64,000 nt of DNA from Ceriagrion tenellum (GCA_963169105.1 OY720632.1:4898001-4962000); one strand, 5' to 3'. Positions 43,827 through 55,361 are shown, counted from the first letter of the stretch. The notes: generated by a model from the sequence alone, not told the origin. Made by a program: numbers and translations.

Positions 43827-44665
43827 TTAGGTTTTTAACAATTTTTTAAATGTTTTTGACTGATCAACATTGTGAATTTTTGTATCAATTAATAACAAAA
43901 CCCGCTGACGAGATAAAGGCTTAGCAGAACTATACCTGTAATTATATTTGGATGATTCTTCTTCCTGACATCTTTTTTTGAATATGAAGTTATTTTTATG
44001 AAGATTGTTGGTCATAATTCTTGCATAAACTTTTACTCTTTCGGCAACGTTTCGCAACTTAATTAATGCCTCATCAGAGCTACAATGAAAATTAATATTT
44101 GTATTGTACATCAAATGAATCCAGTTTAAAATTTAGGTATTTAGTTTTTTGAAAAATATGTATACATGTTATTCTTGTTAATACTTCAGAGAGAGTTCCT
44201 TTAGAATTACTTTTTGTTGATAGCTTCGTTGTTATTTATTAATTGTTTGTCAATTGTTATAAATTTATGAGTAAAAAGAATCGAAATAAAATTAAGTGTT
44301 GTTAAAGAATATCAAATTATAATGATTTTTTTCTGAATTTGGCGAGGTGTGTTTTTTTATTGCAGGATGTTTTGTTTTTTGTGATGTGTATCATTTCTTT
44401 AAAATAATCTTTTGGATAGGTTGGTTTCTATATCTATTACTTTCGTTTCATGGAAATTAAATTAGTGATTATTTTTGATTGCATGATCTGCTAGTGCACA
44501 TAATTGAGTTTTGGATTTTATTGAACTATTATGTTGGGAGATTCTAATTTTTAGGTACTGGGATGTTTGGCCCATGAATATGTTATCACAATCATCACAC
44601 GGTATTGAATAAACTGCGTTATTATGACCTACAAATTCCAGAAAAATAACTTCATGTGTTATTAT
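43827..44665 (-). pseudogene. Penelope-like element: GIY-YIG domain and 3' terminal repeat
   Basis: Minus strand, 44660 downward: VGHNNAVYSIPCDDCDNIFM, GQTSQYLKIRISQHNSSI, LCALADHAIKNNH is a clear GIY-YIG domain (VYSIPC..C...GQT with R in RISQH). It continues as FHETKVIDIETNLSKRLF and, after a frameshift, EMIHITKNKTSCNKKTHLA, the conserved C-terminal tail of Penelope proteins. Beyond lies a 3' region (43827-44114) with a hammerhead-like box pair. The reverse transcriptase part upstream is missing or unreadable. In intact elements this nuclease provides the nick for target-primed copying. Confidence 0.75.
44037..44090 (-). ncRNA. Degenerate hammerhead-like motif in Penelope 3' region
   Basis: CUGAUGA (44071-44077) and GAAAC (44049-44053) are intact on the minus strand, same sense as the coding relic. 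ACGU plus U follows, giving a GUU triplet. Stem II is weak (about three pairs) and stem I is not convincing, so it is probably inactive. Confidence 0.35.
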
Positions 44666-45379
44666 ATTGAGAATAAATTTTAATAAAAAATAGATTATAA
44701 AAATCTTTACTTTTCCTGGTGACTTCTCAGCGATCAAGTTGAAAGGCGCCTCTAGTGAAACGAAGAATTCCTCGAATCCCTCCCTTCTCCTTGACCAGCA
44801 TCCCAATTTGACCCCTTTTCTATTTATTCTCTTTTTTCCTCTTTATCTCTCGGCTACAACGAGAGGAGGTCGTTTCTACTTCCCCGTTCGATAAGGGCAT
44901 GAAATTTCGGCCGTAAAGAGTAAATATGTACGCAGGAATACACATGCTGGTGGATGTAGACGCGTGCACCTCGCGTCCTGCGGAAATCGAGTTACTGCGT
45001 ATCTTCATTTGAAGCTGAAAGAGCCACTTTTAAAAAATTTACATTTTTCAAACCTGCTCCCTGAAAATGCCGACCTTATCCTATCCCTGCCTGTTATTTT
45101 ATGAGCATTTATGTTTTAATACAAAGTTCCTCGGATCGCCTTTATTTAAAAAAAAATGAAGTCCGAAATAAAAACGGATGGGCATATTTAAGGAGGACTG
45201 TGATCTGCGTGGATGGAGTCCTTACCCTCCCTTGAACCCTGCCCCTTGAACCCCTCGCTCCGTTCAGTTGCACCCGTTTGATGCCTCTTTTTTATACGGG
45301 GCCGGAAAAACTCGCATTCGCCGAAATCTCGGGTCTTCCGTCTTTTTCTCTTCTCTCTGTCCGTCTTTCTGTCTGTCTT
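44666..45379. other. No recognisable feature
   Basis: Mixed sequence. Pyrimidine-rich just before the next element (45330-45380, with TCTGTCTGTC). Confidence 0.3.
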
Positions 45380-45938
45380 AAGGTAGTCCGAGCGAGATAG
45401 TTCCCTAGTCATAATAGAGGCCATATTCGAATTATGCGTTTTAATTTCACCAGCTGTAGGACACATCAATTAATTATTGCATTATTAATGGTGCAATCAT
45501 ATAGTTTTATATGACAAAAACGGGAATGAATTGAATTAAAATATCCAGATAAGTCTTTAACTTGACTCATTTTTTTCGCGCGGTGCGTTTGAAACTCCTT
45601 CAAAACGAAAGGTTTTTTGCGATACCCAAGAACCTACTGCGGTGACAATAAGATTAATTTTCAAATATTGTTTGAGAAAACATACAAACTACACGCTGTT
45701 AGTTTTTTACGACATCTAAGTGTTATAAATTTCTCATTTTGTAAATAATGTCTCTCTGGAGTGCATACACGTACCATTTTCCATGTAAAAGGGCTGGTAT
45801 TATTTTGGCAAATATCTCCGACAGTAATGTGGTAAGGGGTTGAATTTTGGTATCATTAGAAGGGTGAGATATTTCTCTTTAAAATGAGTCCAAGTTCATT
45901 GATTTATAGGTAAAATGATATTTCGCTCGAACTACCTT
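45380..45938 (+). mobile_element. 'AAGGTAG' TIR element, copy 6
   Basis: A forward copy with well-preserved ends AAGGTAGTCCGAGCGAGAT and ATTTCGCTCGAACTACCTT. Left flank TT, right flank GA. The longest intact member with copies 2 and 7. Confidence 0.9.
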
Positions 45939-47116
45939 GATACCGACTCCGGGTTCATCTCCGCCTCACCTCCAATTCTCTAACCCTCCTGATCACCTGC
46001 ATTTGATGGCACCTTCGACCGCCGTACCCTGCCATTCACAAACCCAAACAAGCACCCAAACTGTAGGCAACGAGACGAAATGTACAAAAATATTTTAAAT
46101 GCTTGTAGTCGGAATTTACTACTTCGCCGGTGCAATTACACATATGTTTCGTTTTCTGGAACCCCTAGATGATGATCATGAAACCATGGTGCTTATGAGA
46201 AATCTAGTTTGGATGCTATGGCTGTAACTTTAGTCGCGAGAACTTGGGTCAGCCATAAAAGCAACTATCTATTTCATGTTGGTAAATTTAGATTTGAGCG
46301 AAATGAATTCTTAAACGTGGTGACATGATTGCAATTAACCTGTCATGCAAGCTTGAATCATCCCAAGCGCTCTTGGATGCCCACTACGGGGCTCCGATCC
46401 ATAAAGCTAACATATCCAATCACGGTCCGTGATTTGGGATGGCAGTAGACATTGAAACAAATTGCATATCTACGCAGTTTTCTCGGAGGAAACCCATTCA
46501 TCCGCTGACCCTTGGGTAGGAAAGTTCCGAAAAGTCATCGCTCACTCTCTTGCTACCGGAGTATTTTGGAAATTCTTTTTTACCTAAGCATAATGTTGAA
46601 ATATATCGACTCCTGTGACAGGTGTTCGGTTAGAACAAAAGAAGTTCGGAGGATGTTCAATGGAAGCTTCTGAAGTAAGGCAGGGGACAGTTCAGGATTA
46701 GTTATTATGGAAAAACCCGTGGTAATTTCGCGTTTCCGGGCTTAAAAGTTTGCGAGTGCGTCTCTGCTCGGGCGATTTAAAACAATAAGCTAAGCAAAAT
46801 ATGGCAACTGAATTCACATTAATCTGGTGTTGTCTGTGTATTTTATTGAAAAACCGTTCATTCGACGCTCGTCAGCTGATATCAACATCCCAACTATCAG
46901 CTACAATGCGGATACAATGTTTGCATGGCTTACTATCTTTATATTCATAAATGTAATTAACAATTTCCTTTACATCATACTAGCACGGTCTAGAAAGAAT
47001 CCCTATTTAATCCCGATATTCCCTTTGTGAAAGAATGTTATATAATCACATTATGTAAATATTCTTCTTGATTTCAATAGCTATGTAATTTTTAATTCAA
47101 GGATTCGTTTAGGTAA
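45939..47116. other. No recognisable feature
   Basis: Mixed unique-looking sequence; no gene or repeat recognised. Confidence 0.3.
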
Positions 47117-48103
47117 CACTAGGACAGCCGGGCTTCTATATCACCCTAGAACAGCCAACGGAGCCATTTTGGCTCTGTCGCTAATACCATGCTCTTGAGT
47201 AACTGAAATGAAGAAATAACTTTAGAAACATGATTTTTATTTGGTATACATAATAATTCACTCATATTTTAGCTACTTTACAATTCCAATACGGGCACAT
47301 TTGAAAAAAAAGTTGGAACTTTGAAATGCCTTTCTCCTGGTTATAATCCTCACAGTCGGAATCGCCATCACTGTTAGGTGAATCATCTTCAACTTCTGAT
47401 TGATCTTCAGGAATTTTGATTAGAATCTTAATAACGTCTTCAGGTTGTGGGCGTCGCTTCAAAGACATTGCCGATAAAGAAGCTCGTGTCTTTTGCGAAC
47501 CGATCTATATTTGACGGCGAAAGATGAAGACTGAGTGATGAAAATCCTATTTGGACAATGTATTTGCCAGCGTGAAGTGATTTGAGCAATTACCCAATTC
47601 TTTGAGTAATTGAGTTCTGAAACTCTGAATGGATACAAAGTAAACTCAGTCATAATATGGTCGGGATATGTCGGATTCTTCAGCTTCTTGGCGTCATTTC
47701 AAAGACATTGTCGTGTAATGAGTGCCACATATGTGTTGTGATATTGTAAATGGAAGAAAGGAGCAGATTATTGAAGTAAACTTAAATATACCCTTGATCG
47801 TACAATGTAAAGAAGCAAATAAATACATAGTTGTTTGATGTTTGTAGCAAACTCTACGCTTTAAAAACTTAATGGTATTCACGGTCCTTAATGGAGCCAA
47901 ATTGGCTCCCGTGGCTGTTCAAGGTAAATTACCTTTTTTTCTGAAGAAATACTCGCAATGAGCCACATATATTTTTCCGGTGGCATTATCATAAAAATTA
48001 ATTAAAGGTCAGAAAAAATTATGATTATCAAGGCATAAAGAACAAAAATACAGCTCTTGAAAATGTAAAAGGAGCCAAAATGACTCCTTCGGCTGTTCTA
48101 GTG
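47117..48103 (-). mobile_element. piggyBac-like DNA transposon, ~1 kb, decayed
   Basis: Ends CACTAGGACAGCC and (complement) CACTAGAACAGCC form TIRs, flanked by GTAA and TTAG, each one change from the TTAA target of piggyBac. A second copy of the terminal motif (CTAGAACAGCCAACGGAGCC) is at 47143-47170, and an inner related palindrome (GGAGCCAAATTGGCTCC) at 47891-47907. A minus-strand frame at 47262-47468 reads MSLKRRPQPEDVIKILIKI, then PEDQSEVEDDSPNSDGDSD, an acidic N-terminus like that of piggyBac transposases. The catalytic domain is absent. The MSLK start region occurs twice (47450-47470, 47690-47705), a partial internal duplication. Confidence 0.6.
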
Positions 48104-48942
48104 TTAGGGCACGAAGAGTATATCACATGAATATAGAATGTCTGAGACCAAGGATAAATTTACGAATAAATCCCCTTCGGGGAAAATAACACGAAACTGG
48201 TTCGACGCAAGGATTGAGGAAATGTTTTTCCGTGAATGTTAAAAGGGAGAAATCCTCCATCTTTCCTCAACCTCCCTTATTGCTCTGTGCTGATGGGGAT
48301 GGTGAAAAGAGGATCCCCGTGAATAAGATGCATAACCGTGTCATATTCCGGAATCCCTCCCTCGAAATAAGCAACAGACGCACTTGATAGCAGGGGAGCT
48401 TATTTAACGCGCCTCGCTCCAACTCCCTAGGTAAAGGAAGAAACAGGGCCCGGGGCCCGCCGCACCGCAAGAGCCCGTAAAGGCCTCAGTTGGGGCGGGT
48501 GGAGGGGGGAAGGTCTCGGGAAGTGGAAGGGCCAGTATTGGTCCCAGGGTAATACGTACCCTGACCGCTTAAGGTGAAGGATCTTGATGCAAGTGGAGGT
48601 GGAGGCTGGATCAGATATTTCCGCCGCCTCTTGTTGGTTCTCACGAAAGACGGAGAACTTTCGTCGGAGGCGAGAGAGAGACGCAGAAGAGAGAGGGAGG
48701 AAGAGAGAGATTTATTTATTTAATAAGTTTATAGTTCACCCGACATGAAAACATAATAACAGGGGAAAATGTTACGCAGTTTAATACACAACACAATAAC
48801 AACAGTCTAGACTGGATGAATATTACATAATAGTTTTGGTAACATGAGTGATAGTTTTCCGTTGGACAGATTTTACTTTTTTGATAACGATAAGTGCATA
48901 TATTTCATAAAATTTTATTTTGAAATGCTAGTTTTCAGTTCT
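48104..48942. other. No supported gene
   Basis: GC-richer at 48420-48660 with GGGCCCGGGGCCCGC-type palindromes and a GA-rich stretch. 48711-48725 TTTATTTATTT may be the tail of an old LINE on the minus strand. Confidence 0.3.
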
Positions 48943-48950
48943 TTACGAAA

Positions 48951-49168
48951 TAGGCTTGTGCGATGAACGAATTACCCCATCGAGGGTCGATGAAAAAAAA
49001 TCACCGAGATGATTCGTTTTCGATGATTGTCATCGACGACGATGAGTCGATGATTTCACCGACGTCGATGATCGATGACATTCATTGTCATCGACTCGGT
49101 TCATCGCAACGCGATGACTAAAATCATCGTCGATGAATTTGATGAATCGACTCATCGCACACACCTAG
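48951..49168. mobile_element. Palindromic hAT-type MITE built of GATGA/TCATCG words
   Basis: 218 bp with TIRs TAGGCTTGTGCGATGA and TCATCGCACACACCTA, flanked by a perfect 8-bp duplication TTACGAAA (48943-48950 and 49169-49176), as in hAT insertions. The interior consists almost entirely of interleaved ATCGA, GATGA and CATCG words in both orientations, so the strand can fold on itself at many registers. No coding capacity. Confidence 0.85.
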
Positions 49169-49176
49169 TTACGAAA

Positions 49177-52143
49177 GGTTTTGTAGGTTATACATATTCT
49201 ATACAATGGTGCAATCATAGAAAAATGTGCGTTCACATCTATTACATAAAAAGTTATTTTAAGTCTCTCTTTCTTTGCTGAGACTATAGTGAGAGGAAAT
49301 GGAGTTGGGGTATAGAGAGAGAGAGAGGGAGAGATGTCTGCACGAAAACCCTGAGTCAGGAGGGGAACAGAGCGAAGGGATCGGACTCTTTATCGACGCT
49401 GTCCTCAAACCTTTCCCTAGATGACCGGCATCTGCCGCCTCCGTCCACCCTCCAGGAGAGGAAAATATACTAAAGATGTTACCTCTTTCTCTCTCTATCT
49501 CAACTCTCATCCGTTCGACGTTTCATTCCATTTCACCGCCGACTCTTTCTCTCCTCTCTCTATCTCTCCGACCCTTCCCTTGACTTGCTTTCTCTTTCCC
49601 TCTCTTCTCTTCGAACACTCCTTCCCCGTGCGACGTCTTCATTGGATCAGTGGAGTGGAAAGGGGGAGCAACGAAGTGAGAATCGGAGAATGGAAAGAGG
49701 AATGGAACCGATCATTCCCATATCGAGGTCCGCGATTGGAAGAGCCACCGTCGATATATGTCCTTCGATTTCATTCTCATGCACTGTTGTGGTTTAATTG
49801 AGAAATTGTTTGTTCATCCCATCCTGAGAGCATTATGCCATGTCGTGCCTTTCCATACAATGATTTAATAGGGTTTTGGTGAGACAGCCAATTTTTTGTC
49901 GCATAGAAAAATGTTGCTCTGGATCCACTCAACATATTAGTGCTATCATCTAACGTATCACATAACGTATTTTCATAAGATATTGGCCAGGTCGTCTGGC
50001 ACAGACTCACTGTGTTGGGTAATTAGAACACTCGCAAAAAGCGAAGAGGATAATAGTTATATCTGGAAATCAATTAAATTGTTGAGTCCACCGCTTTTAA
50101 TGTGATTTATACTCATTTTGTACATTTCTAACAGTTTCTTTGTAAATTTTCAGTTATTTTGTTAAATTCTAACAAATTTCGTGTCAACAATTAACATTTA
50201 AATTCTGGCGTTCACTTAGATGAAAAAATACATGAGTTTTGCTGAATCTCTTGCATCACACAGTCGTATGAATTCTGAATGGAGTGTTAAACTTTTAATG
50301 TGACCTTTGAGCCCTCCTGAGAAAGTTTTTGAAGTGGAAAGAAAAAGAGGTGAGAAATGAATTTGGAGACCGCTTTGTATTTCGTGCAAATCTACTTTTG
50401 TCTTTTGCCAATGAATTGTCCAGCTCATCGCATTTGACGTCTTAAACTATTTTTCGAAGCATTCCTTCTGTGTGAATTTTTATGAGACGCATCTGACGAA
50501 AAGGCGGTGTATCACAAAACACTGCTCCTACTCTACTCCTCAACGATGTGCGTGGTCAGTTTCACAAGTAGTAGTCGCACGCGCAATCCGTGCTCAATTT
50601 GTTTTCCTTTACCATCAAAGGTGGCGCTTAGAACTTTCTCATATATTTGTCAATTGGAATACATCTTTTTAAAGAAATTCCTCTGCAATTCATGCATTGA
50701 AGTTTTAGCTGTTATATTATATTTTTAAATATATTTTTCATTATTCTTTTAACTATTTCACTGGAATGCGAACAAAATGGAAGTTTTCCAGAAAAATTTT
50801 AACTTTTTCTTGTTTTTTTTTCCGAATCATATATTCGCCGTGCACTTTTTAGAACTAACTCCTCGGTTAATTCTTTTCCTCATTTTTTTAACCCCCCACC
50901 CTCCCTTCCTCATAGATGTCGCTCCTCGAATCATGATGGCGGTGGAGAGCATTCATGAAGATTCATGAAGATGCTTCGCGTTCGTTCTTTTCTTCCTACC
51001 CTCACTACATTCAAATGTATGTATATATTCCCCTTTCTCTATCGATTTCTTTTTCTCTTATCAATCTCCTCAGTTTCATTTCCAATATTCCCCTCCTCAA
51101 AGCCGTTTTACTTGAAGAGCCTCACAAATCATCGTCCCGGACGTCTGATCCTTCGCGTCCTCTTTCTTTTCCTCTTACCCTCCTCCACCCCTTCCTCCTC
51201 ATCTCCCGCCTCTCCCCCCTCCTTCCTCCTCCTTATTCCCGAACACTCCACCTCACACCCCCTCTCTCGGATTGCGCCTCTCATTCCCATTTCCCCCCCC
51301 TTCATCCCTGGGAGGTCGCTCTCGCTACTCATGGATTATGGGAACTTACGGGCGGCAGCGTCGCACACCTCTTCCCGTCGTGCACCGCGACGGATCTCAA
51401 CCCCCTCTCTCCCTCCCCACCCTCTCTCGACTTCCCCCGACTTCCTTCTACTCTTTCCTTCCAATCTTCATATATTTATGCACTCGTATATAAAAATCCA
51501 TGCATAACAAACACAACTCGAGTGAAATGAGACACTTCAGAATGGAAGAACGCTCTCGAGTCGGTGAAGGAAGTTGGAAAGGAAGATTTCGCAGAGATAA
51601 AAATTTCGGCCACTCCTACGGATCTGTTTAATCTAAGGGTCTCTATTCTGATTAGTCCTCCTTCGCTCACTTCGGTACTGTACTCGCTAACGCTTCGACA
51701 CCATTCCTGTTTGGCTAGTCGTCTGTGAGTGTTATAAAACTGCCTTAGAGCGTCATGATGCCTCTCTTGCGATTTCTTAGAAAGTTTACTCAACCAAAAT
51801 GTGTGACTAGACCTTAGACTATATGTTTTCTATGCTCTCTTATCTCTTCACGACCGCACTTTCCATTCATTTGTCAAAGAGACCTTGCCCAATAGGAAGC
51901 GAAATTTAAAACGGATATATATCTAAGTTGAACGAAGCAAAAGAAAGAAAGAACGTCGATAATCGTATCCGTGATTGTTGCCAAGTTTGTTGAATTTCAT
52001 TAAAGGCGTCAAACATGCATATTGTGAGATTATTAGTTACTCTAAGGCAAAAAGGTCATAGTTTTAAATACCTATTCTGAACGGATTCAAGAAACGTGTA
52101 TAAAATTATCGGCCGTGACCTTTGTTTATCCATAAGATTACTT
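49177..52143. other. No supported gene; pyrimidine-rich tracts
   Basis: (GA)n at 49315-49335, CT-rich 49480-49620, and a long C/T-rich tract 50980-51460. The 191- and 180-codon frames at 50955-51530 are P/S/L-rich, overlap in two frames and have no domain, so they are composition-driven. The rest is AT-rich. Confidence 0.4.
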
Positions 52144-52708
52144 AAGGTAGTGCGAGCGAGATAGTTCCCTAATCATAATAGATACCATATTCGACATATA
52201 CGTTTTAATTTCACCAACTGTGAGAAACTACAATTAAATAATGCATTATTAATGATGCAATAAAATGGTTTTTCATTACAGAAATTGTAAGTTATCAAAT
52301 GATAACATCTTAATAAGCCTTTAACTTGACTCATTTCTCTCACACGGTACGTTTGAAACTCCTTCAAAACGGAAGGTTTTTTTGTGATCCCGAAGAATTT
52401 TCTGCGGTGACAATATGATTAATTTTCAAAAATATTAGAGAAAACACACAAATTACACACTGTTGATTTTTTGACGAGATCTTAATGTAGGAAATACCTC
52501 ATTTTGTAAATAATGTATCTCTGGGGTGCATACACGTACCATTTCCCATGTAAAAGGGCTGGTATATTTTTCGGAAAAAATCTCGGAAAGGAATATGGTT
52601 GGTAGGGGTTGAATTTTTGGTGCCCATGGAAGGGTGATATATTTTTCTTTAAAATGAGACCAAATTCATTGATTTCTATGCAAAATGTTATTACACTCCA
52701 ACTACCTT
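52144..52708 (+). mobile_element. 'AAGGTAG' TIR element, copy 7
   Basis: A forward copy: AAGGTAGTGCGAGCGAGAT at the left, ACTCCAACTACCTT at the right, flanked by TT and AG. The minus-strand frame MSQVKGLLRCYHLITYNFC is open here. Confidence 0.85.
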
Positions 52709-53620
52709 AGCCCTTCGGGAGGCCACAAAACATTTCGCCTGCGCACGTCGTTCGTGTGCGCTTTAAGTTTGCCGAAGTGGTTTCCGATGCGCGGAGTGCT
52801 TCAATGGGACGCTCTCGTCGATAACCAGTATTTAGGTACCGACACATATGAACAGGTGGTGCATGTACGCACAATTGCCGAATTGTGGAGCCACGAATCC
52901 TTCCTTCCTCTTCCTCTCGCCCTTTCTCACCCGCGGGAATTAAATAGAGATTAGGGAGTCAGAGACGGTAGTGAAGGAAAGAGTGAGGCGTATTATTTCT
53001 CGGCTGTTCTCGGAGGAGAATAGAGAAATTATATAGCAGAGTGGCAAAGCAATGCTAAAAACTGGACAGACATTACTGAGAGCTATGGGAAGAATTTCCC
53101 AGGTGCCACCATCTTAAGGGGAGGAAGAATTTTGGCTTACGGAGAAGACCACTTGGAGGCGCTAGTGGTACTCGGTGATTTTACATCAACATACAGAAGA
53201 GTGGATTTTTCCATGGCTGCTGTGTGCTTTTAATCGAGTGTCAATTGTTTAGTCGATGCTATGATACATCGGTAAAGAGTTGACTCCGTGTTTGGTAATT
53301 GCGTGTCTTATCATATTGACGTGAATTCGATTCATTATACACGATGCATGAAGGCACATTAAAATACATGTTTAATTTGGTCTCGACGACTCAATAAGAT
53401 TTGTTTTCGTTGATATGGGTAGATTAGTAAACATCTAGGCACCGAAATCATCATAAGAACATCACGTGAAATATGCGACACAAAATGAAGTGGCCTTGTG
53501 CCAAAGCTCATTTGTTATGGTTTGTGGTGCAAATTCGATACACCTGTTCCATGTATAGGCGAAATTATTATTTAAAAACTCATATCCGAATCTCCCTATT
53601 TGCCACTCTATATATACTTG
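52709..53620. other. No recognisable feature
   Basis: Mixed sequence, no coding or transposon signature. Confidence 0.3.
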
Positions 53621-54145
53621 CTCTATGCCGAGGGGGATTACTCTTACCTTTCCGTCGTGCTCGTGTCTTGACCTCCGAAACCTCGCCTTTTTTTTCTTTC
53701 TTTCCCTGTTTTTCTCTCTTCTTTCTTTCCTTCCCCTCCGTCTCCTTCCTAGATTCACCACCAAAACTCACCCCCTCTCCTCCTCACCCCGTCTCCCCTT
53801 GCTTCGTTTTTTTTTAATACGACCCCCCCCCCCCTCTTCCTTGCCCCTCCCACTTCTCCCTCTTCCTCCCATTTCTCTCAATTCCGCACCCCCCTCCCTC
53901 CGGACCAACTTCCCCTTATACTCCTCTCTTTTATTTCAAATTGAGTTACGTTTTTTACGGCCTACCCACTCTCCACCCTCCAGATCCTCTTTCACCTCTT
54001 TCTACCGCCTCCCCCCCCCTTCCATCCCTCCCAAACCACACCCCCTTCCCCTCCTCTTCCCAGCATTGCCCACATGCGCACACACATACACTTTCCCACC
54101 CCCACCCCCACACAAGCGTGGGCGCCTACCCCTTCCCCTCCCTCA
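53621..54145. repeat. Long pyrimidine-rich tract
   Basis: About 500 bp of C/T-rich plus strand with C runs (53823-53834, 54012-54019) and a CCCCACCCCCAC patch. The 255-codon frame across it gives a P/L/S-rich product without domains. Strong strand asymmetry could favour triplex or, on the minus strand, G-quadruplex structure. Confidence 0.65.
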
Positions 54146-54494
54146 ATATTACCCGTGCAACAGTCTCTTCTGCTATCATTGGGCACCCCCTGCCCTTTCT
54201 CCTCTGCAGACAGCGGGAGTGCCTCGACCGAATTATTCTACGCGTGGACTGCCTGCAGGTATACACAAGGCACAATATTTGTCCGACTTAACCCCTTGCC
54301 CCATGATTTTATGGGTAATGCTAATGCTTCTAATGAGTAATGTAATGCCTTCTAATATGTACGCTAGGTACGTGGGTTGTATTTTCGAGTGATTGTTAAA
54401 ATATTGAGAATGGATTGAGTTTTAGTGATTGGCCGTTTGGCAAATTTTCGTTTCTTTCGTAGTTTTTCAGACTGAAAGAGTTTAAATTTTAATA
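54146..54494. other. No recognisable feature
   Basis: Plain sequence up to the direct repeat flanking the next foldback. Confidence 0.3.
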
Positions 54495-54506
54495 GGTTGT
54501 TCAAAT

Positions 54507-54741
54507 GAATTCAGTTTTTCCAGTGCAGCTGCGTGGGTCAGTATTAATTACGACAGTTTCTCCTCCATTACAGGAGGCGTCTTCAGGTCGAAGCTTCGAC
54601 CTGAAGTCACCTTCGTCACTTCGACCTTATGATGCCTCCTATAACTGAGGAGAAACTGTCGTAATGAATACTGACCCTCGCAGCTGACCCGGAAAAACTG
54701 GAAGCATGATCAATAACTGCTGCGGAAGCCTTCGCTCTAAC
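54507..54741. mobile_element. Foldback element with hammerhead-like arms and tail (element F3)
   Basis: Arms 54510-54600 and 54600-54703 are inverted (AGTTTTTCC, CAGCTGCG, GGGTCAGTATT, ACGACAGTTTCTCC), meeting at the perfect palindrome TTCAGGTCGAAGC..CCTGAA. A tail of about 38 bp follows on the right (54704-54741). The flanks carry a perfect 12-bp direct repeat GGTTGTTCAAAT (54495-54506, 54742-54753). The tail shares GCGGAA and CCTTC with the tail of F2. Confidence 0.75.
54545..54592 (-). ncRNA. Hammerhead-like core, left arm of F3
   Basis: Minus strand: CUGAAGA (54580-54586), stem II CCUCC/GGAGG with a 6-nt loop, GAAAC (54556-54560), then UGUC giving a GUC triplet. Stem III and stem I are minimal (about two pairs each), so activity is doubtful. 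The right arm copy has lost the first box. Confidence 0.4.
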
Positions 54742-54753
54742 GGTTGTTCAAAT

Positions 54754-55361
54754 TTCTAGAAAATCCCCTTTCTAGTACCGTCTTCTAGTTCTAGATCTAG
54801 TTCGGATAAACATTTTATTTCGATGTTAATTAGAAAACGTATACGTTCATAAATGCATTATGCCGATGGAATAAATTTGAATATATTTCTGGAATTATTC
54901 TCGTAGCTGTGTGACAGGAAAAACAACAGCAAGAAATGGATTCATCTTTATTATTGGAGCAATTGGAATCCAACTTTTAATTTAGTGTGTATATTTCACT
55001 TAAAATTCTGCAAAAGTGAGGAGTGGCAAAAATCAAAGCCAGTTATCACCCATTTCCACGAGTTCAAGTATTCACCTCTTGATGGGATGGAACACGTAAT
55101 TTTTTCCTATTCGAAGATTATTCACCAATATCCCCAAACAGAGTAGTATGTAATTCACATTACTAAGTGTTCTTGCTCGGCCTATAATATCAACAAATGA
55201 ACGTTGGCTATCTTATAAAGACGTACTTTAATGCGAAACATAAATGTTATTGTGATACCGTTTATTTAATTTCACATTGTGTTGGTCACCTTTTTATTGT
55301 TTGCTGTTGACAAATTATGCAGTTATTTTAGCCCTTGTGGAAAATCCGCCATCGTGAAATT
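54754..55361. other. No recognisable feature
   Basis: AT-rich, nothing identified. Confidence 0.3.

Noticed and set aside
49020..49160. The GATGA/CATCG array as a CRISPR-like or satellite array
   Set aside because: No regular repeat-spacer spacing; the TIRs and 8-bp duplication show a hAT-type MITE.
50955..51530. Two overlapping frames of 180-191 codons
   Set aside because: Both frames are open because the plus strand is C/T-rich; the products are low complexity.
53625..54392. 255-codon frame
   Set aside because: Lies on a long C/T tract; proline/leucine/serine-rich with no domain.
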